Source of the DNA: Acidimicrobiales bacterium
GTDB taxonomy: Bacteria > Actinomycetota > Acidimicrobiia > Acidimicrobiales > Poriferisodalaceae
Direction of reading: 5' to 3'
Length of the DNA: 64,000 nt
Assembly: GCA_030743005.1 (NCBI GenBank)
Contig: JASLTG010000016.1
Location: 1 to 64,000 of the forward strand
Below the pieces are notes generated by a model that saw only the letters and a list, made by a program, of their open reading frames with translations, had not been told where the DNA came from and did not search any database. Positions 17,035 through 26,272 of the stretch are shown here, piece after piece. The position numbers were made by a program, and so were the translations under genes. Within the stretch, counting starts at the first letter, position 1. Each line of letters starts with the position of its first letter.

Positions 17035-17541
17035 GTGAGTGACTCAAAACATGGTGAAGACATAGATCGAACCCGCGAATGGACGCAACTGCGCCTGGAG
17101 TATCTGCGGGAACGAGACGAAAGGGCTGTTTCTTCTGCGCAGGGAGTGCACCACCTTGCTCTCTTGAGTTCCGACGTTGAACGAACGATCGCGTTTTATC
17201 AGGGAACTCTTGAGTTCCCGCTGACTGAACTTTTCGAGAATCGCGACTACCGGGGCTCAACACACTTCTTTTTTGATGTTGGTAATGGCAATGCTTTGGC
17301 GTTTTTTGATTTCCCTGGACTAAATCTTGGTCCTTACGCTGAATTGTTGGGCTCCATGCATCATCTCGCAATTTCGGTCACACCAGAAAAGCAGACTTAC
17401 CTGAGGTCGAAGCTTGAGGCAGCCGACGTTGAAGTCACCTTTGAGCATGGAAATTCGATTTACTTCAGTGGGCCCGACGGTGAGCGATTAGAGCTTCTCG
17501 CTGAACCGTTGGGCGAAATGAACGGCAAGCAGGTTCTCTGA
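17035..17541 (+). CDS. VOC-family (glyoxalase/dioxygenase) protein
   Basis: This 168-residue protein has a VOC domain preceded by a charged 35-residue N-terminal helix. The first module opens with GVHHLALLSSDVERTIAFYQ (metal His in VHHL) and the second with SMHHLAISV. The closing Glu is in the FSGPDGERLELL segment. This resembles glyoxalase/extradiol dioxygenase relatives with one metal site. The start is a GTG at 17035 with AAGAAGG six bases before it. It may share a transcript with the small partner protein and amidase downstream. The substrate is unknown. Confidence 0.85.
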   Translation: MSDSKHGEDIDRTREWTQLRLEYLRERDERAVSSAQGVHHLALLSSDVERTIAFYQGTLEFPLTELFENRDYRGSTHFFFDVGNGNALAFFDFPGLNLGPYAELLGSMHHLAISVTPEKQTYLRSKLEAADVEVTFEHGNSIYFSGPDGERLELLAEPLGEMNGKQVL

Positions 17542-17598
17542 CTTAGGCAAGAAGTTGAGCCTCGGCAGGCGGTGCTGAAAGAGCTTTAAGGTGGGGTT

Positions 17599-17808
17599 AT
17601 GGCCGAGACACAAGATGATTCTAGTTCTGAGTCGGTAAATGAGGTTCAGGCACTGCTTGCCCTTGTCGGAATCGAGCTAACGGGAGCGGACCTTGCTTCG
17701 CTTGGGCGAATATTTCCTCAGTTCCGTCAAAAAGTTGACCGTATGTACGAGATAGATACGGGTGATGAAGTAACCGCAGCTGTTTTTCGAGCGGACATGG
17801 ATTCCTGA
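17599..17808 (+). CDS. Small GatC/AtzG-like amidase partner
   Basis: This 69-residue protein sits directly upstream of an amidase and overlaps it by TGATG. It has two helices with a GatC/AtzG-like layout: VQALLALVGIELTGADLAS, then QFRQKVDRMY, and a C-terminal VFRAD. AtzG and GatC are small subunits that wrap amidase-signature partners and stabilise them. The match here is at the level of layout and position, not of strong sequence identity. AAGGTGGGG precedes the start. Confidence 0.6.
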   Translation: MAETQDDSSSESVNEVQALLALVGIELTGADLASLGRIFPQFRQKVDRMYEIDTGDEVTAAVFRADMDS

Positions 17809-19223
17809 TGGTGGAAAATAATTCGATCAGACAACTTGGAACTGAATTGCGTAATGGCAGCACCACTAGCCGCGAAATTGTTGAACGGGCTTTTAGAGCA
17901 TCAGATCATCTGGATCCGATTTTGGGGACCTATCTGAGCCGCTTCGACGAGACCGCTCTCGAAGCCGCTGATCAAGCCGATAGTGAACTCCAGTCGGGTT
18001 TAGACCGCGGGCCTCTGCATGGGATTCCCCTTGGGATAAAGGACATTATTTCGAGTGATGAGGGACCGACCTCAGCTCAATCTTTGGTGCAGGACCCATC
18101 GTGGGGAGACCAAGGTGACGGCCCGCTTCTTAGACGTCTCCGTGAAGCTGGAGCAGTAGTGATGGGAAAGACAACGACGATGGAATATGCCATTGGTTTC
18201 CCAGATTTCGATAAACCGTTCCCAGTGCCCAAAAACCCGTGGAATGTCGAACGTTGGACAGGGGGCTCAAGTTCTGGCACCGCAAACGGTATCGCCTCAG
18301 GGCAGTTTGCTGGTGGGCTCGGAACAGACACCGGAGGAAGCGTTCGTTTGCCGTCCGCTTACTGTGGAATTACAGGATTCAAACAAACTTTTGGGTTGGT
18401 TCCAAAGAGTGGCTGCATTCCTCTGGGACTTAGTTATGACCACATCGGCCCGATGGCGAACTCTGTATGGGATTGCGCCGCGATGCTCACAGTTATGGCC
18501 GGTTACGACGCAAGCGACCGAACGACTGTCCGTAGGCCGCCTCGCGACTATGTCAACAGCTTGGCCGAAGATACCGAGTTCGGAAAAGTTGGAGTAATCA
18601 CAAACGATGCGTTGTTGGAAGCTAGCTCTGAACCAATGATGGCTGTGTTCGATGATGCGGTCGCTGAGTTAGGTTCTGCAGAGATCGAGCTTGTTCCGTT
18701 CGAAGTTCCTCACTACGAAGCTCTCCATGACGGTGCATTTATGGCTCTGCAGGCTGAAGCGTTTTCTTGGCATCGTGATCAGTTGAAAGATCGGTGGAGT
18801 GATTATGGGCGTCCCACAAGACTAACTATCGCTCGAGGGGCACTCTTCTCCGCTGGAGACTTGGTGCAGGTTGAACGTGTCCGCGAAGTTGCGCGTAAAG
18901 CGGTGTTAGCTCAGATGCAAGAACTTGGTGTTGAAATACTTCTCAGCCCCACTACCGGGTATGCGGCGACTCCGTTTACAGGGGCTGACAGAAGAGCCAC
19001 TTCATTGGCAGCAATGCACACACCAGCATGGAATTCCACAGGGTTCCCGGCGTTATCGGTGCCCATGGGATTTGATCAAGACGGATTACCTTGCGGTTTA
19101 CAAATCATTGGGCGACCATTCCAAGACCATGTTGTGTTGCGGTTAGGGCACCGTTATCAGCAACTCACTGAATGGCATAGGCAAGTGCCCGCCCATCACG
19201 CAGACTCATTACCGAATGAATAA
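17808..19223 (+). CDS. Amidase-signature family amidase
   Basis: This 471-residue protein is a full amidase-signature enzyme. The Ser-cisSer-Lys triad is present: Lys78 (GIKDI), the Ser154-156 stretch (GGSSSG), and the nucleophile Ser178 (GTDTGGSVR). Members hydrolyse amides, urea derivatives or transfer ammonia. Because its start overlaps the small GatC/AtzG-like gene, a two-subunit amidase such as a 1-carboxybiuret- or GatCAB-like enzyme is plausible. It is not GatA of tRNA amidation as far as context shows, since gatB is absent. No signal peptide is seen, so it acts in the cytoplasm. Confidence 0.9.
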   Translation: MVENNSIRQLGTELRNGSTTSREIVERAFRASDHLDPILGTYLSRFDETALEAADQADSELQSGLDRGPLHGIPLGIKDIISSDEGPTSAQSLVQDPSWGDQGDGPLLRRLREAGAVVMGKTTTMEYAIGFPDFDKPFPVPKNPWNVERWTGGSSSGTANGIASGQFAGGLGTDTGGSVRLPSAYCGITGFKQTFGLVPKSGCIPLGLSYDHIGPMANSVWDCAAMLTVMAGYDASDRTTVRRPPRDYVNSLAEDTEFGKVGVITNDALLEASSEPMMAVFDDAVAELGSAEIELVPFEVPHYEALHDGAFMALQAEAFSWHRDQLKDRWSDYGRPTRLTIARGALFSAGDLVQVERVREVARKAVLAQMQELGVEILLSPTTGYAATPFTGADRRATSLAAMHTPAWNSTGFPALSVPMGFDQDGLPCGLQIIGRPFQDHVVLRLGHRYQQLTEWHRQVPAHHADSLPNE

Positions 19224-19228
19224 GAATT

Positions 19229-19864
19229 TCACGAAGATCCCGAATTGGTTCCGGCCATTTGACCCTCATCAGTGATGTAAATAGAACTCTTGGGTTCAGC
19301 GAACAATTCTTCTACCGCAGGTACAAATTCCTGTAGAGCCATCGAGTCGTAGCTTGGATCAAAGGCGGTTTGGTCGAACTCTTGACAGAATTCGACTGTG
19401 AGGTCGTAGGCAGGGTGATCTTCAAATTGGTCCCGCATATTGCGGTCAAGCCCAAGATGATGAAAAAAGTTGTAGCCCTGAAAAACCGCGTGCTTCTCTA
19501 CCATCCAAAGGTGGTCTTCAGTGACGAAGGGTTTCAGAATTGCTGCCGCTATGTCTTGATGGTTGTAGGAGCCGAGAGTGTCACCAATGTCGTGAAGAAG
19601 AGCACATACGACGTATTCGTCTGATTTGTTAGCCCTATAGGCGCGCGTAGCCGTTTGCAACGAATGTTCCATTCGGTCTACCGAGAACCCTCCGTGATCG
19701 CCTTCCAACAACTTGAGGTGATCCAACACTCGACTAGCGACGTCATTAGCCAAATGTTGGTTGTGTGCAGCGATAATCTTCCAATCCAAAGCGGTTCCTT
19801 CGGTCATCGCCCCAAAGGTCGCGGACTGTGCGAGTAGATCTCCAGGATTATCGGAAACGTTCAT
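19229..19864 (-). CDS. HD-domain protein, PhnZ/TmpB-like
   Basis: This 211-residue protein has an HD domain with metal ligands EHS, HD (ALLHDIGD), a His in the YNHQDIAA segment, EKH and a later Asp in the FDQTAFDPSYD segment. This set and the insertion after HD resemble the mixed-valent diiron oxygenases of the PhnZ/TmpB/MIOX type rather than a plain phosphohydrolase. PhnZ cleaves 2-amino-1-hydroxyethylphosphonate. No phosphonate genes are adjacent, so the substrate is open. The ATG at 19864 has AAGAGGA before it and is preferred over the longer frame to 19891. It converges on the amidase gene with five bases between them. Confidence 0.75.
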   Translation of the reverse strand: MNVSDNPGDLLAQSATFGAMTEGTALDWKIIAAHNQHLANDVASRVLDHLKLLEGDHGGFSVDRMEHSLQTATRAYRANKSDEYVVCALLHDIGDTLGSYNHQDIAAAILKPFVTEDHLWMVEKHAVFQGYNFFHHLGLDRNMRDQFEDHPAYDLTVEFCQEFDQTAFDPSYDSMALQEFVPAVEELFAEPKSSIYITDEGQMAGTNSGSS

Positions 19865-19977
19865 CGGTCCTCTTTTTCCGTGCTGCTCCAATGGTAATGG
19901 GTCCTAGGTCATGAGTCTTTTCTTAAAATCATCGACAATCAACGAGAGGAAATGGAGATGCAGGCAATAATGAGGGG

Positions 19978-21909
19978 ATGAGGTTGCGGCGAAGTTGTTT
20001 AGGGTTTTTGTTTTTGGTTTGTGCTTGCTCAAGCTCAGTTGATTCCAGTACTACCGAACGCCTTAACAGCAGCACTACAAAGCCGACCACTACTGCAGGT
20101 TCTGAAAGCTCGGTGACCGAAACGTCAGTGAAATCCGCTGACACCACAACAACTGCCGAGTCGGACGAGACTGTCAACGATTTTGAGCTAACAGTTACAG
20201 CACCCACACTCGTCACTAGCTACTCACAGTTCGAAGTATCAGTTGTCTCAGAAGAAGAGATAGTTGACACCAGAGTCGTTTCCGACCGATTTGTTGTGCT
20301 GTCCGCAACAGAACAATCACTCACCCTTGTTAGCCCCATCATTCAACAAAACGAAACGATCGACTACTCGGTTGATGTCACCACCGCAGATGGACGCTCA
20401 AAAAGGGTTGGCTTGCAAATCGAGGTGGCCCTATATGAGCATGACGTCGCGCGTACCAGACACCTCAACCCCGCGGACCTAGAAGGCACGAGCACCGAGG
20501 ATTACGCGGTTTTCAATTTTGGTTTTGAAACAGTTTTCGTTAACGAGCGCTACAGCGAAACCTATTGCTACCCAACTGTTAACGACTGCAACGATCTGGA
20601 TGGGTCGTTTACCGCCGACGCACACAACATGATGGTCGGAGACTTCAACGGAGACGGCCACCAAGACCTAGTCGTCGGATGGGTCATCTTTCCCCACACG
20701 CTCACTCACAAAGAACGAAGCACAGTGAGGGTCTACCTCAACGACGGAACAGGTCGACTCATCGTTGACCCAACGATCTACGCCTCGGGAGAGCCACCAG
20801 AACGCAACATGTCCTACCGGCTAGTAGTTGACGACTTCAACCGGGATGGAGTCGACGACATCTTCGCCGGATCACAAGGGTTACTCAAACTCCTCCCAAC
20901 CGGGGAGAGAATCAATGACATGGACCCCCACGTTTTGCTGCTATCTCGTGACGGCAAACTCTTCGACGCCTCAGACACCATCGACTACCGCGGCAACAGA
21001 TTTTTCGCCCACGATGCTTCATCGGGAGACATAAACGGTGACGGCTTCCCAGACATCTTGGCTGCGCGGACCTTGTTTTTGAATGACGGCGGAGCAGGGT
21101 TCGTAAATTCAATCGAAAATCTCCCTGCGGAAATGCGTCGGACCGACCACTACGTCATGTCGTCCCTACTTGAAGATTTCAATGGCGATGGATTGGCCGA
21201 CCCAGTCTTTTTTTGGGGAGACGAAACAGATTCTTTGAACCCCTGGCCCGCACAAATAGCTATCAGCAACAAGGAAAAGCCGACCGCTCAATGGGAGGTC
21301 CACAGTCTGCCCACGGGACAGTTCGGACCTGGCTCCACCAAATTCAACCACGCAGCCACCGCAGACATCGACGGTGACGGAGATGCAGACATTGTCATTG
21401 GAACGACGAGGGCAGGAAACCTCTACTACGTCGGAAGATTCATGCAAATCCTCCGCAACGATGGCTCAGGAAACTTCACCGATATCAGCCAAGAGGCAAT
21501 GGGGGAACAACCGAGGGCCTTGAATTACCAAGATCCAGAAGTCGAGGTGCAATGCACTGTATGGGGAGAAGGCCAAGTAGTCCTTCTCGACGTCGATAAC
21601 GACGGCGACGTCGACATTACAGACCGAACACACGGTGGTGCGAACGGCGACAAAGAAGCGTGCCCTGGCATAGAGATTTATCTGAACGATGGGAGCGGAA
21701 GTTTTTCGCGTGACGAATCCAGCCAACTAGCTTGGGTTCGCCAACACCAAATTCCCGGCTTTGTAGCTTTAGCGCCGGAAGGCCATCAGATCGGTAATGC
21801 CATCCCGATAGACCTTGACGGTCGTTTCGGTATTGATTACGTCGCTCACATACGTTCACCGTGGGGAGGACTTTTTGCGTTCCTCTACCAGGTCATGTCA
21901 TTGGAGTGA
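19978..21909 (+). CDS. FG-GAP/VCBS-repeat lipoprotein
   Basis: This 643-residue protein is exported. It begins with an RLRR basic start, a hydrophobic stretch (LGFLFLVC) and a lipobox-like VCAC, then a Ser/Thr-rich linker (residues 18-67) and a beta-domain. The rest is a beta-propeller of about seven blades: seven Asp-rich calcium-loop motifs are seen (DFNGDGHQD, DFNRDGVDD, DINGDGFPD, DFNGDGLAD, DIDGDGDAD, DVDNDGDVD, DLDGRFGID). Such proteins bind calcium and often adhere to surfaces or polysaccharides. The start is the ATG at 19978, with AATAAT 6 nt before it and GAGGGG between. It is the only clear secreted protein in the window. Confidence 0.88.
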   Translation: MRLRRSCLGFLFLVCACSSSVDSSTTERLNSSTTKPTTTAGSESSVTETSVKSADTTTTAESDETVNDFELTVTAPTLVTSYSQFEVSVVSEEEIVDTRVVSDRFVVLSATEQSLTLVSPIIQQNETIDYSVDVTTADGRSKRVGLQIEVALYEHDVARTRHLNPADLEGTSTEDYAVFNFGFETVFVNERYSETYCYPTVNDCNDLDGSFTADAHNMMVGDFNGDGHQDLVVGWVIFPHTLTHKERSTVRVYLNDGTGRLIVDPTIYASGEPPERNMSYRLVVDDFNRDGVDDIFAGSQGLLKLLPTGERINDMDPHVLLLSRDGKLFDASDTIDYRGNRFFAHDASSGDINGDGFPDILAARTLFLNDGGAGFVNSIENLPAEMRRTDHYVMSSLLEDFNGDGLADPVFFWGDETDSLNPWPAQIAISNKEKPTAQWEVHSLPTGQFGPGSTKFNHAATADIDGDGDADIVIGTTRAGNLYYVGRFMQILRNDGSGNFTDISQEAMGEQPRALNYQDPEVEVQCTVWGEGQVVLLDVDNDGDVDITDRTHGGANGDKEACPGIEIYLNDGSGSFSRDESSQLAWVRQHQIPGFVALAPEGHQIGNAIPIDLDGRFGIDYVAHIRSPWGGLFAFLYQVMSLE

Positions 21910-21948
21910 ATCAACGAGAGCGATCAAGGCAACAATGCTTCCATGACC

Positions 21949-22929
21949 TCAGAATGATGCTGTTGTAGCTCCATACATTTGGTCCTTGGTTTCTTCACGC
22001 AAAAAACCGAGTTCCTCTATGAGAGCTTTCCTGCCCGCTTCGGCTTCAGGATCTTCAGGGTAATAAGCCAACTCGGATGCAGGGTCTCCGGCGACTCGGG
22101 TCCCGATCAGGTACCTAGGTTTGTCGTAGTCATAAGGACGTGCTCGATGAAGAGCTCTCCTGTTGTCCCACAACAATGTGTCTCCGACAACCCAGTTGTG
22201 GCTGTAGACACGAGAGTCATCACTCACGACATGCTCGATGAGAGACCTAATTAATTTCCGACTTTCTTCGCGGTCAAGTCCGGGGATTCCAAAGGCATGC
22301 CGTCCCACAAACAAGTTTGGGTTCCCCGTCTCAGGGTGGATCTTCACCATAGGTCGCAGATAAGCCTCGCCGTGGTACACCTCGCCGTACAAGCCGTCGC
22401 CGTTCGCATCGGGAAAGTCCCCGAGGTCATTCGCTTGAGAAAAGTTCGTCGAATGGAATGCACTCAATCCAGCGACCGTCTCCTTGGTGACATCATCAAG
22501 AGTTTCGTAGCCTGATTGCAGGTCAGCTAGCTCGGTTTGTCCACCTTCATCTGGAACAACTACAGCGGACAGCATCGCCACTTTGCTTGCGATCGGTTTG
22601 TACGTGGAGTCAGTGTGCCAACCTTCGTTCCCGACATTGGTTCGCATTAATTGGGACTGAAGGTCATAAATTTTGCCGAAACTACCGTCCTCATGTTTCT
22701 TCTGGTTAGCCATAGGAGCCCCACCAAACTCCAGATCCCCGAAACGCTCACCAAAAGCGATGCTGCTTTCCTCGTCGAGGTGTTGATCGGGGAGGAGCAA
22801 GAAACCATGCGCAAGGAAGGCTGCGTACAGTTCACTGAAATCATCATCACTCAGATTTTTGAGATCTACACCAGTGGCGGTAGCCCCGAACGCTTTGCCG
22901 GCCATTGGAACGATTTTGATGTCACTCAT
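21949..22929 (-). CDS. TauD/TfdA-type 2-oxoglutarate dioxygenase
   Basis: This 326-residue protein is a second TauD-type oxygenase, distinct from the one at 4852. The iron ligands are His105 and Asp107 (GWHTDSTY) and a distal His in RRALHRARPYD. The 2-oxoglutarate-binding Arg is in RYLIGTRVAGD. An upstream TTG at 22968 would add 13 residues; the ATG at 22929 has GGGGA before it and fits the family start. It lies between the lipoprotein and a fumarylacetoacetase-fold gene. The substrate is unknown. Confidence 0.88.
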   Translation of the reverse strand: MSDIKIVPMAGKAFGATATGVDLKNLSDDDFSELYAAFLAHGFLLLPDQHLDEESSIAFGERFGDLEFGGAPMANQKKHEDGSFGKIYDLQSQLMRTNVGNEGWHTDSTYKPIASKVAMLSAVVVPDEGGQTELADLQSGYETLDDVTKETVAGLSAFHSTNFSQANDLGDFPDANGDGLYGEVYHGEAYLRPMVKIHPETGNPNLFVGRHAFGIPGLDREESRKLIRSLIEHVVSDDSRVYSHNWVVGDTLLWDNRRALHRARPYDYDKPRYLIGTRVAGDPASELAYYPEDPEAEAGRKALIEELGFLREETKDQMYGATTASF

Positions 22930-23007
22930 CTTGTTCCCCAAGTTCCTTGTTGCAAACAGGGTAGCCAATGAGCGAAGCCCGAGACACGGAACCCGCTGTA
23001 AAGGCGA

Positions 23008-23805
23008 CTAAGAACAGGCGAGTTCGACCGATCCATGACTACCAACCGAGAATTTCACCTGGTCAGCAACCTGCGGGAAATAAGTGATGACGGTACTGCC
23101 CGTCATCACAAACTCTCCAGCCTTAATGGACCGACCTCGCTCGTTGAGATGATTCGCGAGCCATGCGACTGCTTCGAAAGGATGACCCAACGCGTCACCA
23201 GTTTGACCGGACCCGAGGACTTCGTCGTTGACCTCCAAGACCGTTGGGGTGTTGACCAGGTCGAGGTCTTGCCAACTAGCAAAGGGAGAACCCAAAACGA
23301 CTCCAGCATTCCAAGCATTTTCAGATACCGAATCAAACGGGTTCAGTTGGTCATAATCAGCATCGCGGTCTTCGATCAACTCAAAGGCTGGATAACACGC
23401 GTCGACCATCCCGCGAATAGTTTCTTTCGTGTGAAGCGTCTTTCCTGGGTCCAAGTCGGCGCCAAGCTGAACAGCAATTTCACATTCAAGACCAAGATGG
23501 CGGTGGTCACTCAGAGCGACTTGCCCTGGTGAGGATTGGACCCGGCTATCGAAAACAGCTCCAGACAGGGGATGGTCCACACCACAGAACTCCTGCATTG
23601 CTTTGCTGGTGAGGGCGACTTTCCAAGCAACTATCTGCTCACCGCGGCCGATCATGATTTCAATAAAGGCATCCTGGACGAGGTACGCATTGTCCAGAGA
23701 GGGGTCATCGACCCTGTCCGCCAAGGTGTGATGCTGTGCTTTGGTATCAAGCTCTTCTATGAATGACGTTGCGATCTCTACTCGTTCTTGCTCGTTCACA
23801 AGCAT
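23008..23805 (-). CDS. 2-keto-4-pentenoate hydratase-like (FAH superfamily)
   Basis: This 265-residue protein matches the MhpD/DmpE branch of the fumarylacetoacetase fold. Family points are GVDHPLSGAVFDSR near residues 74-87, LECEIAVQLG with the metal-binding Glu pair, and AFELIEDRD. Members add water to 2-hydroxypenta-2,4-dienoate or decarboxylate 2-oxo acids in aromatic and catechol breakdown. The start is the ATG at 23805 with GAAGAAGGG before it. It runs with the TauD-type gene below it (78 bp apart), so they may form one transcript with a shared pathway (inference). Confidence 0.85.
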   Translation of the reverse strand: MLVNEQERVEIATSFIEELDTKAQHHTLADRVDDPSLDNAYLVQDAFIEIMIGRGEQIVAWKVALTSKAMQEFCGVDHPLSGAVFDSRVQSSPGQVALSDHRHLGLECEIAVQLGADLDPGKTLHTKETIRGMVDACYPAFELIEDRDADYDQLNPFDSVSENAWNAGVVLGSPFASWQDLDLVNTPTVLEVNDEVLGSGQTGDALGHPFEAVAWLANHLNERGRSIKAGEFVMTGSTVITYFPQVADQVKFSVGSHGSVELACS

Positions 23806-23901
23806 CCCTTCTTCACCGCTCTAGGTTGATTGTTGCACTGAATTATCGGATTCGCAGCAATGTCGAATCCTAAGCCTCATCGCAAAATAGGAAAAGGGCT
23901 A

Positions 23902-26253
23902 TTAGTAAAGGGCCTCGGCTGCTGCTAGGTCAGCGATTCTGTCGCCGTCGTAACCCAACATGTCGCTTAGTACTTCAAAGGTATGTTCACCTATTGGGGG
24001 CCCACCCCATAGGGCCGTAGACGGAGTTCGGCTTAGCTGATAATGAGAACCTTCCACAACGGTCTCACCAGCGTATGCCTGAGGTACACGTCGGAAATGA
24101 TTTCGATGCGCCAACTGAGGGTCAATGATCGCGTCAGCTGAATCAGATACGACGTGAGCAGCTACACCATGGGTTTGTAAGAGATCTTGAAGTTCGAAGC
24201 GGTCTTGAGAAGCGGTCCAGGTTCCGATGATTGAGTCGTCGAGATCTTCAACTCCGATCAATTCCCGAAGAGCCTTTTCGGCCGCTAGGTCCTGACACAC
24301 CACGGCGATCCATTTGTCGTCACCTTGAACTGGGTAGACGCCATGAACGCCGTAGCGTTCGCTGAAGTTTGCTGACCGTTGAGCAGTTCGTCCATTGACT
24401 TCTTGGTCTAAAAGAGCTGGACCGAGAAGGTGTAGTGCAGATTCATGTTGACTGAGGTCTACATATGAGCCCTCACCTGTTCGCCGTTGATGGTCTAGCG
24501 CTGCGACAAGAGCTGTGACTGTGAAGCGTGGCGCGGTGTAGTCGGTGTAGGCAAGAAATGGGCCGGTAGGGGGTCGGTCTGGCCATCCAGTAATTTCGTA
24601 GAACCCACTTAACGCGCCGGCAAGATTACCGAAACCGGGGTACATGTTCATCGGGCCGGTTTGGCCCATCAGGCAACTTGACAACATAACGATTTCGGGT
24701 TTTCGTTTCTTTATGGACTCATAGTCGAGTCCCCAATTCGCCATCGCTTTTGGAGTGAACGCCTCAATGACGACATCTGCCCAGTCGATTAAATCCCACA
24801 CCACTGTTTGAGCTTCTTCGACCGATAAGTCAAGGCTGATCATGTACTTTCCGGCGTTAGCGGAGTGGTACTGCGCTGTGTTGTCTGGGTGGGTTTCATC
24901 ATTTACGAATGGTCCGGCGTTGCGGATCACATCGATGCGCCCTTCAGATTCGATCCTTACGACGGTTGCACCGTGGTCGGCAAGATTGCGCGTCGCCATT
25001 GGCGCAGCTATCGCCCACGTGAAATCCAGAACCTTTATTCCTTCTAATGGTCGGCTTGTCGGCGCTGGCTCCGCGGGGGAAGGGCTCGTAGGCGTTTGGC
25101 CGCTCTCCTCCAGTATTTCGTTTGTATGTTCACCCAGTTTGGGCGGCGGTCCGAGGTCCTTGAGTTCGACGCTTCCTTTAGCGAAACGGCCCGGAAATTT
25201 GTAGCCGAGTTGAGGAACCTCTTCAAAAAATTCTCGGGCCGCGAGGTGCTCGGATTCGACAATATCTTTGGTGGTTGCAACTGGTGCTATGAGAAGCCGT
25301 CGTTGGCTGTTGCCATCCATTAACTCAGCTTTGGTCTTTGTTGCTGTAAATGCGGCAATAGCGTCTTGAGCTCGATACAGATCCTCAGGGTCAGCTTGTC
25401 CCGAAAAGATCATCATGAAGAAATCAATCCAATTCTGATCGCGGGTTGCTTCATCACAGAAACCCTCTTCGTGTACCCAGTTCATTAGTCGCTGACTGTA
25501 TGGGCCGAGCATCTCGCCGAACATGAAAGTAATTGACACGAAACCGTCTATTGCTGGGTAGACGGTCCTGATGACGTACTCGCCGGCCTTTATTCCACCG
25601 CCAGCTCGCGCCATGGGGGGCGCGCCGACGGCGCTGGTCATCAACATGGTCTGGGTACATTGAGTTACAGCTTGCTGTGCTGAAACATCTATGTGCTGAC
25701 CCCAGCCTGAGGCGCTTCTCTCGAACAGAGCGATAGTCGTAGCTTCGGCTGCCTCAAGGGCGCCATGTAACCAACCTTGAGGCACGCCACCGACCTGTAC
25801 AGGAGCTCGGTCAGGGTCCCCTGTGAGGCCCAGTTGGCCACCGCCCGCCAGCAAGGTCAGGTCTGTTGCTAGCCAATTGCTTTTAGGACCGGTCGCGCCA
25901 AAAGGGGACACCCTAACTGTCAGGAGGGAAGGGTTATCTGCGCGGAGCTTGTCGAGATCGAGTTCTTCGAATACTCCACAATCAAGGACGACATCGGCGG
26001 TCGCCGCTAGAAGTTCAATTTCTTCGACTCCTCCGATGACGGATTTCTTGCCTCGGTTCCAAGCCCAATGCGTCAGAGACCTCTCGATATCCTCCTCATC
26101 GTCAGCGAACGGCCCAACCTGCCGTGAGTGAGTTCCCTCTGGGGGTTCAATAGCGATGACTTCGGCTCCGAGCTGAGCTAACAGCAACCCAGTCAAGTTA
26201 GAACGTTCATCTGTTAGATCAAGAATTCGGTATGGCGAAAGCATGTCTCTCAT
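23902..26253 (-). CDS. Double CaiB/BaiF CoA-transferase fusion
   Basis: This 783-residue protein holds two class III CoA-transferase domains in one chain, about residues 1-380 and 395-783. The second has the standard GIKVLDFTWAIAAPMATRNL opening and a YHSANAGKYMISLDLS segment. The first opens with YRILDLTDERSNLTGLLLAQLGAEVIAIEPP. The candidate catalytic Asp residues are hard to align: the first half shows WLATDLTLLAGGG and the second MYPGFGNLAGAL, where the usual Asp seems replaced by Asn. The linker is Pro/Ser-rich (QTPTSPSPAEPAP). Two-domain forms may be asymmetric dimers with one active half. Its start is 19 bp from the divergent gene to its right. Confidence 0.9.
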   Translation of the reverse strand: MRDMLSPYRILDLTDERSNLTGLLLAQLGAEVIAIEPPEGTHSRQVGPFADDEEDIERSLTHWAWNRGKKSVIGGVEEIELLAATADVVLDCGVFEELDLDKLRADNPSLLTVRVSPFGATGPKSNWLATDLTLLAGGGQLGLTGDPDRAPVQVGGVPQGWLHGALEAAEATTIALFERSASGWGQHIDVSAQQAVTQCTQTMLMTSAVGAPPMARAGGGIKAGEYVIRTVYPAIDGFVSITFMFGEMLGPYSQRLMNWVHEEGFCDEATRDQNWIDFFMMIFSGQADPEDLYRAQDAIAAFTATKTKAELMDGNSQRRLLIAPVATTKDIVESEHLAAREFFEEVPQLGYKFPGRFAKGSVELKDLGPPPKLGEHTNEILEESGQTPTSPSPAEPAPTSRPLEGIKVLDFTWAIAAPMATRNLADHGATVVRIESEGRIDVIRNAGPFVNDETHPDNTAQYHSANAGKYMISLDLSVEEAQTVVWDLIDWADVVIEAFTPKAMANWGLDYESIKKRKPEIVMLSSCLMGQTGPMNMYPGFGNLAGALSGFYEITGWPDRPPTGPFLAYTDYTAPRFTVTALVAALDHQRRTGEGSYVDLSQHESALHLLGPALLDQEVNGRTAQRSANFSERYGVHGVYPVQGDDKWIAVVCQDLAAEKALRELIGVEDLDDSIIGTWTASQDRFELQDLLQTHGVAAHVVSDSADAIIDPQLAHRNHFRRVPQAYAGETVVEGSHYQLSRTPSTALWGGPPIGEHTFEVLSDMLGYDGDRIADLAAAEALY

Positions 26254-26272
26254 TCTGCCCGTTTAATGAGCG

